DNA of 64,000 nt from Trichuris trichiura (taxonomy: Eukaryota; Nematoda; Enoplea; Trichinellida; Trichuridae), in NCBI GenBank assembly GCA_037903355.1, contig JBAJFE010000014.1, forward strand, positions 2,604,001 to 2,668,000, written 5' to 3'. Below are positions 59,001-64,000 of this stretch, one piece after another; position 1 is the first letter of the stretch, and each line of letters opens with the position of its first letter. Made by a program: the position numbers and the translations under genes. The notes under the pieces were generated by a model. That model was not told the DNA's origin and did not search any database. It saw nothing but the letters and a program-made list of their open reading frames with translations.

Positions 59001-60394
59001 TAGCCCAAACGACAGGCACCAGTCCAAACCAAATAAAGGAGATTCTTTCCCGTCAACAACATAAACCTCTACACGTCTTGTTTTGCCAAATGCGTTTACC
59101 AGCACTTCTGCTTTACCCATGGTCTGCACGGGAAGGTTCGTGTATGCTACTAAATCGGGCGCTTCCTTCAGAGCTGGGCGACCCAATGTGATCCATGTTG
59201 CCTTATCGACCACCGAGTGCGCTGCACCGGGATCGTAGAGCATCCTCAATTTCCGATGCTTTACCTTAACCGTCACCACCGCCTTTCGGTTCTGAACGTC
59301 GTTCAACACCACTGAATGAATGTTAGTCATCTCACGGGATTCCTCGTCGGCGCGCGCGAACTGAACGGCGTTTAGTTTCCTCCTCTGGTTCTGACGCGTC
59401 ACCACACAACGGCCCGATGTCACACAGACTCTTGCTAAATGCCCAAGACTGCCGCATTGATAACATTTCTTTTCTTTCGCAGGGCACCTACTATTTTGCA
59501 GATGCACTTGTCCACCACAACGCAGGCAGACTTTCGAAGGGTCTAGTCGCCGTCGATGGAGAGGACGTTTAGTTCCATCCCGCTTTGGTAGTTTATTCCG
59601 CAGGCGGTTGACAGGAACATCGTCTGTGTTTCTCGCACATGTTTGCAGTCGCTCTAGTTGGCACTCTGCCAATTCTAGTCTGCTAGCCGCCTCTTCCACT
59701 TGCTGCAGCGTCGCTGCATTTGACGGGAACTGACGTAGCAGCTCCTGCTGCCAGGTCACGTTATTGATTCCGATAACTACTTGATCGCGTAGGCGTTCGG
59801 AAAGTGCATTGCCGAAGTCACACTTACCAGCCAGCCCCCGAAGGGCGTTAACAAACTGCATCACAGACTCGTTCTTGCGTCGAAAACGCATAGAAAAGTG
59901 GACGCGATCCACCATAACTGAAGACTTCGGTGCGTAATTCGCATTAATGGCCGCTTTGAGTTCGTCATACGCTACATCCTGAATCGCTCGCGGTTTGAAA
60001 TGGTCGACTAATAGGCGGAAGTGCTGCTTCCCAACCTTGGACAGCAAAAGTGCTCGGCGAGCAGGCTCCGTGGCTGCCCCGTCGCGAAGACCAAAAACAG
60101 CCAGCTCACATTCAAACCGTTCAATGTAGTAAGCCCATTCTTCTGATGAGGGCTCAAAAGAATCGAATGAGAAACGCTGCTGGGCAAGTGCTACTTGCTC
60201 AGGATTCATACTCGTCGCCAGAGATGTAACGTATTTGATGCTGCTGTTTACTCACACGCACACAAGCAGAGACGGACACACAAGTAGGCTAACTAACACC
60301 GTACCCCAAAATTACAGAAAACTCTTGCATGCACGTTCACACTGAGTACACATGCGACTTATACTGCGAATAGTACATGAGAATATACACCACA
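56021..60394 (-). mobile_element. Compact full-length Ty3/Gypsy LTR retrotransposon
   Basis: The LTRs 56021-56190 and 60225-60394 are 170 bp and identical by my reading. AGGGG flanks both sides as a 5-bp target duplication. On the - strand TGGCGACGAG follows the 5' LTR by four bases as a likely primer-binding site, and GACGGGGAGAAGA abuts the 3' LTR as the polypurine tract. The 4374-bp element is almost entirely one ORF. Identical LTRs and an open frame point to a recent insertion. Confidence 0.95.
56202..60209 (-). CDS. Gag-Pol polyprotein of the Gypsy element (1335 residues)
   Basis: A single uninterrupted ORF encodes all functions needed for retrotransposition; no envelope gene is present. 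In order: gag to about residue 225; two CCHC knuckles at 228-262 (CLRCGGQVHLQNSRC, CYQCGSLGHLARVC); protease with DPGA near 326, where DTGA/DSGA is usual; RT with KVRICGDFKVTINP, VIDLKDAYLQM and YIDD at 617-620; RNase H with LYSDACERGLGA and TDHKPLERI; integrase with an H/H-C/C finger (about 990-1025) and catalytic D1053, D1107 and E1143, giving the D,D35E spacing. The ATG lies only 15 nt inside the 5' LTR edge and the stop directly abuts the polypurine tract. The single ORF with two knuckles recalls Mag-like Gypsy elements. Confidence 0.95.
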   Translation of the reverse strand: MNPEQVALAQQRFSFDSFEPSSEEWAYYIERFECELAVFGLRDGAATEPARRALLLSKVGKQHFRLLVDHFKPRAIQDVAYDELKAAINANYAPKSSVMVDRVHFSMRFRRKNESVMQFVNALRGLAGKCDFGNALSERLRDQVVIGINNVTWQQELLRQFPSNAATLQQVEEAASRLELAECQLERLQTCARNTDDVPVNRLRNKLPKRDGTKRPLHRRRLDPSKVCLRCGGQVHLQNSRCPAKEKKCYQCGSLGHLARVCVTSGRCVVTRQNQRRKLNAVQFARADEESREMTNIHSVVLNDVQNRKAVVTVKVKHRKLRMLYDPGAAHSVVDKATWITLGRPALKEAPDLVAYTNLPVQTMGKAEVLVNAFGKTRRVEVYVVDGKESPLFGLDWCLSFGLPFPKGIQILKVTARDSKTVETSRILKAFVEEFDDVFSHKGGAIIGYQAAVHIWENATPRTFKARPVPFSLRQQVEDEIHRMLEEDILERVDTATEQVTWASPIVCVVKPSGKVRICGDFKVTINPHVIVDRHPLPTFEDMMAKLNGGRVFSVIDLKDAYLQMEVAPSSRQYLVIATHLGFFRFKRLPFGVSFAPALFQKTMEQILAGLEGVSVYIDDIIVSSGSHTEHLERLRAAFVRLRRCGVRVHKDKCRFLQSSVKYLGHRIDANGIHPTEERVEAIKKMPEPSNVRELRSFLGAMNYYARFVPHLQSRCAPFHELTKAGIPWTWNQRCRSLFEELKSCLTSSDTLVHYDDKLPLVLYSDACERGLGAVLCHRFASGMEKPIAFASRLLTDVEKRYAAIDREALAIMFGVSKFAQYLYGRCFILKTDHKPLERIFGNNRELPKLATNRLMRWALILGNYEYSVEYVPACRNALADALSRLPIKEVDIPTVERQPSGQLLNLRINELPLSKRQLQCCLVQDSELAKVIRYLETGWPSRKKEISDNLRPFFERQSELSYEDHVLLWQGRIVVPSALRPQILAMLHESHPGVVAMKAMARFYVWWPGLDRDIERMVSGCLTCQRYQRDPPEVPLVSWNMPSEPWARLHIDLAGPFKGSNWLVTVDAYSKWLDVVPLRNTTATSVIKHCRRLFTTFGLPRHIVTDNGPQFASDEFKQFCKKNGIIHIRSTPYHPSTNGLAERAVRTFKERMNKATNTDDLELALQRFLFSYRNTPHSTTGRAPAELLIGHRLRNRLDLLKPSLKAEVDAKLFKQAFYHDQKAVQRSFKPGDKVFVTQPEGGPQQVGEVLSRTSETSYRVETDGKVNRKHADHLRFCDVEDETAKAPTTEAKERREENSAESQCLAIPTGQRPKRIIKPPSLPYDEYLAGAIFK

Positions 60395-61640
60395 AGGGGG
60401 ATTCCCGGCTTATGGATCTTGGGGAGTCCGTAAAGTTCAGGACATTTCGCGTTCTTTACGAAGTAGATGTAGTTACTGATGTGCGAAAGCTGGTGGTCCT
60501 GTTTTTCACTTGTGAACGCATCCAGTAAAGCCCTCAGTTCCACCCGCGCCTGAGGGGTTGGGTCTTCCGGGATAGGGCGGTATATGGCATTATTTAGCAG
60601 ACTGTTGATTTTCTGTTTGTAATCACTACGGTTAAGGAGAACCACTACGTTACCTTTGTCTGCCTTAGTAATTATTATGTCTTCGCGCGACTTTAGTTGC
60701 TTTATAACCCGCTGCTCCTCGTGGGATATGTTAGGTGTTGATGATGGGCGACTCTGCAATAGGATGTTTGATATTGATGCTCTGACCTGTGTAGCCTTTA
60801 CAGATTCAGTGTGAGAGAGCCCGCTCTCCACCGAGGAGATGATGTCCATAACGGGAATATTCTTAGGGGTGGGAACGAAGTTCAAACCCTTGGCGAGAAC
60901 CCCTTTCTCGATCTCATTCAAGTTGGCAGAACTGAGATTGACCACTACTTTGTCAATGCTTTGTATGCTAGGGTTCTTGGTGCGTCTGTTTGATCTTGTA
61001 AATTCCCAAGACCGCGAACCGTATAAAGCGTTGAGTTTTTTATTTAAGATCTGGATCTGTTGTAGTTTTGTTAATGCGCAGCTGTTTTTAATATGTGCAT
61101 GCAACTGAGACAAGAAATTGAAATTAATTCAACGTGAAAGAAATTGTGTATAATGGTTGCATGCATTTTTAAGCAGGGCAGAAGATTTTCTGTGATCACG
61201 AATAGTGCCTTTTAGGAGGGAGACCCCGGTCGATTGTAACAGTTTTGACGTTCTTGGATTTTGGGCGTGGTTCCATTTTATTTTAAAACACTTTGGAAGG
61301 AGACCTGCGTCGCGGCATTTTAGTAGGAATGTTAACTTACCCATCGTTAGAGTAAGTTTAATGGATGATCTTTCCAGCTGTTTGGCTGCGTCGAGGCAAA
61401 GTGCGCCGTAGGCACTGAGGATGTTCTTGAACACAGGGTGCTTCGTGACGGGATGGGATTTCTTAGTGTATGGTCTTCTACGGTTTTTCCCGTTTATCTG
61501 TTGTGCATGTATCTGTAAATTAGACGAAACAGCTGCTCTACCAACGGATGGATGAGCCGTTATTAAGAAAAATTGTACAGATGTCAATGCACTCAACTGT
61601 TTAATATCAGAGCTTTCGGAACGCTCTAGTTTCGTTGGTA
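60395..61640 (-). pseudogene. PLE 2 N-terminal portion with an in-frame TGA
   Basis: The frame reads KLTFLLKCRDAGLLPKCFKI, GTIRDHRKSSALL, then TGA at 61129-61131, then continues in the same frame with FLSQLHAHIKNS, NFVPTPKNIPVMDIISSVES, DIIITKADKGNVVVLLNRSD and ELYGLPKIHKPGIPL up to the Gypsy insertion. Upstream of about 61420 the frame runs through the inverted repeat. Translation would stop at 61129 unless the codon is read through. Confidence 0.82.
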
Positions 61641-61753
61641 GAGCAGCTGTATCGTCTAATTTGCAGATACAAGCACAACAGATAAACGGGAAAAGCCGTA
61701 GAAGACCATACACTATGAAATCCCATCCCTTTACGGAGCACCCTGTGTTCAAG
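61419..61753. repeat. Large inverted repeat at the PLE 2 5' end
   Basis: The arms at about 61419-61548 and 61637-61753 are reverse complements (shared TTCTACGGTTTTTCCCGTTT, TCTGTTGTGC, TATCTG and CTCTACCAACG segments). The right half of a hammerhead (CCGAAAGCTCTGA on -) is in the spacer, but the CTGANGA half is absent. This matches the inverted terminal organisation reported for PLEs. Confidence 0.7.
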
Positions 61754-61764
61754 AAAAAAATCCT

Positions 61765-62240
61765 AAATAAGCTGCGTTGAGAACAGAATTACGTTGTATC
61801 AGAGCTAATTATTCAAACGTCCGGCACGCGGAGGTATGGATCCTCTTTCACAGGATCATATATAAACGGGGTGGCTTTTACAATAGAGCTCTTTATAGCG
61901 GATAGAGTTCAAAGTGGCTTTCAGTAGCGACATGCATGCATCTTTAGCTTATATAAAGAGGTCCTCTCAGTTCTAAAATGAATGGCCTCGTACCTAAGAA
62001 AGAATGGAAATCCATTGGACTCACTTTTTTTAATGTTACTATCTTTTGTTACAGGCGAACTGAGTTAGACATATCAGGTAGCATATCGTCTCCCTAACAA
62101 TGTGGCTTCATAGCAGTAAAGTAGAATTCGATGTTCTTTTGCTTTGCACATGCTCTTCTTTCCTACAGCAGTTGCTTTTATGGCTTCAAGCTAGCTCGAA
62201 TACTTCTTGTGGCTACGCTGCTGCGTTCTGCATTACAGTG
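61765..62240 (-). mobile_element. Tigger copy 3, diverged fragment
   Basis: The - strand aligns by eye with Tigger copy 1 from about 38790 to 39330: GCAGAACGCAGC, CTCGAATTCTACTTTACTGC (with CATCGAATT here), AACTCAGTTCGCC, AGTGAGTCCAA, TTTGAACTCT and GAGGATCCATAC are shared. It is the C-terminal tail and 3' UTR only, without terminal repeats. The + strand frame at 62100-62369 is its antisense shadow. PLE 2 begins directly beside it. Confidence 0.75.
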
Positions 62241-62407
62241 CTGCATTGTGTCACAAGTAACAAAAAGATTTGCCGTAAATCAAAGCCATTAGCAGGGAAA
62301 GTCTTGCGAAGTTACCGTGCAGCATGCAGGCGGGTTAAACAAACTGAAGGAACTGGAGTACATAGGTAACACTGATACCTAATTCAGCAATGTGTAGTAG
62401 TCTAAGG

Positions 62408-62770
62408 CAATGTTTCTCAAGGTCAGGGCTGTGAGCGCCGCCCTGTGAACGCTTCGGACTGCGTACATCCCCAATTTTGATTAGCTGATTTCGAGCGCGT
62501 TGACTGGCTGGAAGGGAAGGACCAGGGGGTGTAGTCGGGTCGAACGTCGGATAGTGTGCTCAGCATTTACGTTCTCACCTCCGAGCCAACTACTCCCACC
62601 TGTCTTTTCTTCCACCCAATCAGCGTGATGTGAAAACCCCATACTATTGAAATAATTCGATGGCCCAGTTGGGGCATCTGTCATCCACAGTTCAAAAGTA
62701 CCCCCCAAGCGCCCCCTCAGACTTCGAAAACGCCTCCCGGTAGGGCACCCGCTCACCGTAAGAAACGCTG
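62408..62770. mobile_element. hAT-type MITE 2, 8-bp TSD
   Basis: The ends CAATGTTTCTCAAGG and (reverse complement) CAGCGTTTCTTACGG are imperfect inverted repeats of the CAGNGTTTCT hAT style. The flanks GTCTAAGG (62400-62407) and ATCTAAGG (62771-62778) form an 8-bp target duplication with one mismatch. The interior 363 bp is non-coding. Confidence 0.75.
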
Positions 62771-63186
62771 ATCTAAGGTATTCCAAGAAAGTCTAACGCA
62801 CAGTTAGATTTTGCAAAAGTTTTCGGGTCTTATCGGTCGGGTCTTGTTTTATGGGACGGTAAACGGGGTTGCTGAGGAGCTCCATTATCTTTTGTGTGTA
62901 GATGTTCCTATCCAGTATAACAACCGTATTACCTTTGTCAGCCTTCGTAATCACAATGTCCGTTCTAGATTTTAGACTTTTAATGATCCCCCGTTCTGAA
63001 CTGCTTAGGTTTGCGGTCGGACGATTGTTGTTGTTGTTGCGCAATACTAGGCTGGAGATGTGATCTTTAATTTCTTTAGCCACCTTAGGATCGGTTTGCG
63101 CGAGACCGTACTCTGTGGAGGCAATTATATCTAAAATCGGGGGGTTCTTAGAAGTGGGGACGAAATTTAAGCCTTTACTTAAGACT

Positions 63187-63648
63187 AGAAGAAATGGACA
63201 TGGATTTTTCCCGTTTTGCATTTGCCTATAAAACGAGTCAAAAAAGTGAAAAAGCTTTAATGCCATTCAAGGGCATAAAACCAAACAAAAGTCTGGCGAT
63301 GCTTTCGGCTCAATCTTGAGCTGTCTTCAGCGCACGCAGGAGTTGCCCTCCTACCGAGTTTTTCCTCAGGAGTAGCTCCTCCACCTTTCCGAGTCGTGTG
63401 CGTGCCTGTCTAGCCGAACCTTGACCTGTCGAGGCTATACACACACGGCTGGATCAGCTTCGGAGCAACTTCCTTACAGGCTGTCTTTTGGCCGAGGCAC
63501 AACGCGCAATAGGATGGTCAGTCAACGTTAGGTGAGGCGTCTTGTCAGAATAGGTCAACTTGCCGTTTTATGGGCAAATGCAAAACGGGAAAAACCCATG
63601 TACATTTCTTCTATGACAACCAAACCCGTTACAGATTACACACCTATA
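63187..63648 (-). mobile_element. 462-bp hammerhead-bearing PLE derivative with 13-bp TSD
   Basis: TTTACTTAAGACT occurs at 63174-63186 and 63649-63661, splitting the PLE 3 frame. Terminal arms 63187-63236 and 63563-63612 are about 50-bp inverted repeats with a few mismatches (TTTTTCCCGTTTTGCATTTG shared), followed on the right by a 36-bp tail. A - strand hammerhead core lies at 63299. The interior encodes no protein I recognise. The organisation matches the 16404-16629 element. Confidence 0.75.
63299..63332 (-). ncRNA. Hammerhead ribozyme-like motif
   Basis: The - strand has CTGAAGA, C, stem GCTC/GAGC (plus an A-C mismatch at its base) around AAGATT, then GAAAGC. It lies inside the 462-bp inserted element. 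Confidence 0.6.
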
Positions 63649-64000
63649 TTTACTTAAGACTGTTATTTCAGTGTTGTTTAGGACAAGTGAGCTCAAATTA
63701 ACGATAATTTTATCTTTATTACTGAGTGAAGGAGGGTGCGCTTGCTTAGTGTTGGACCTACGGAACTCCCAGGAGCGAGAACAGTATAAAGACTGGAACT
63801 TTTTGTCTAGAATAGCGGTTTGGTTTATTTTTATTAGGGAACTGGTATTTTTAACGTGGAGTTCGAGTTGGGAGAAAAGGTTCGGTCTTAGAGAGTCAGA
63901 GAGGAAGGCTGAGGAGTTGTTAGATACACAACTTAAGTGGGCTATTGATTTCCTGTGGTCCCTGATGGTGGCTCTCAACAGGGAGAAACCGGTGGAATTT

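Larger units (their letters stand above)
54830..61753 (-). mobile_element. Penelope-like retroelement 2, interrupted by a Gypsy element
   Basis: The transcript orientation is right to left. The 5' end is a large inverted repeat (about 61419-61548 against 61637-61753) that overlaps the start of the frame. The 3' end holds a hammerhead core (54935-54970) and the tail motif CTACCAACGAATGGATGAGC. The Gypsy insertion 56021-60394 splits the RT. No target duplication was identified, so the outer limits are approximate. Confidence 0.8.
62793..64000 (-). pseudogene. Penelope-like retroelement 3, N-terminal part, runs off the right edge
   Basis: The - strand frame from the window edge (TGFSLLRATIRDHRKS, LFSQLELHVKNTSSLIKINQ, KIIVNLSSLVLNNTEITVLS) is interrupted at 63648 by a small insertion and resumes at 63186 (LNFVPTSKNPPILDIIASTE, DIVITKADKGNTVVILDRN), ending in PTDKTRKLLQNLTVR near 62793. 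The RT catalytic core is missing on the left. This copy has a sense codon where PLE 1 and 2 have stops. Confidence 0.8.

Noticed and set aside
61129..61131. In-frame TGA in PLE 2 as possible selenocysteine or recoded codon
   Set aside because: Other copies carry TAG or sense codons at the site, host genes use TGA/TAG/TAA normally, and no recoding structure was identified; decay is simpler.
1..64000. CRISPR arrays, rRNA or tRNA genes
   Set aside because: No regularly spaced short repeats and no rRNA-like or clear tRNA cloverleaf sequence were seen; a tRNA scan by program could still find one I missed.

Overview
This is a eukaryotic, invertebrate nuclear segment. Four conserved, intron-containing host genes occupy roughly the first two thirds. 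The last third (about 42.6-64 kb) is a pile of nested transposable elements. Many introns are only 48-58 bp, and two gene pairs are packed tightly (72 bp between stop codons; 276 bp between one stop and the next start). Combined with mariner, Tigger/pogo, Penelope and Gypsy elements, this suggests a nematode, perhaps the Trichuris/Trichinella group. That placement is inference from style, not from a marker gene.

Host genes: (1) SETD1/Set1 histone H3K4 methyltransferase, + strand, 568-8337, in which I can follow an open frame through eleven exons (RRM, proline-rich linker, nSET, SET, post-SET). (2) MMAB, mitochondrial cobalamin adenosyltransferase, + strand, 13057-14196, eight exons giving exactly 258 codons plus stop. 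(3) INTS2, Integrator subunit 2, - strand, 25272-14269, with both ends clear and the middle partly unresolved. (4) NAA25, the NatB auxiliary subunit, - strand, 42592-25548, nineteen exons that splice in phase to 998 codons. MMAB and INTS2 are tail to tail. NAA25 and INTS2 are head to tail with a splice-acceptor-like site just before the INTS2 ATG, so an operon with trans-splicing is possible.

Mobile elements: a 5'-truncated Penelope-like element (PLE) with RT and GIY-YIG domains and a mariner sit in one NAA25 intron. A 3.4 kb Tigger element, itself split by a hAT MITE, sits in another. A 1.5 kb Tigger-type element and two small hammerhead-bearing repeats sit in INTS2 introns. The right part holds a deleted Gypsy element with LTRs, a deletion derivative of the same Tigger, a stack of broken LTR-element copies, a second PLE split cleanly by a compact, apparently intact 4.37 kb Gypsy element (1335-codon ORF, identical 170-bp LTRs, 5-bp target duplication), a third Tigger fragment, a second hAT MITE, and a third PLE running off the right edge.

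The most interesting signal is a set of hammerhead-ribozyme-like motifs (CTGANGA, stem, GAAA) at PLE ends. Some lie inside small inverted-repeat elements bounded by 11-13 bp target duplications, which look like non-autonomous PLE derivatives.
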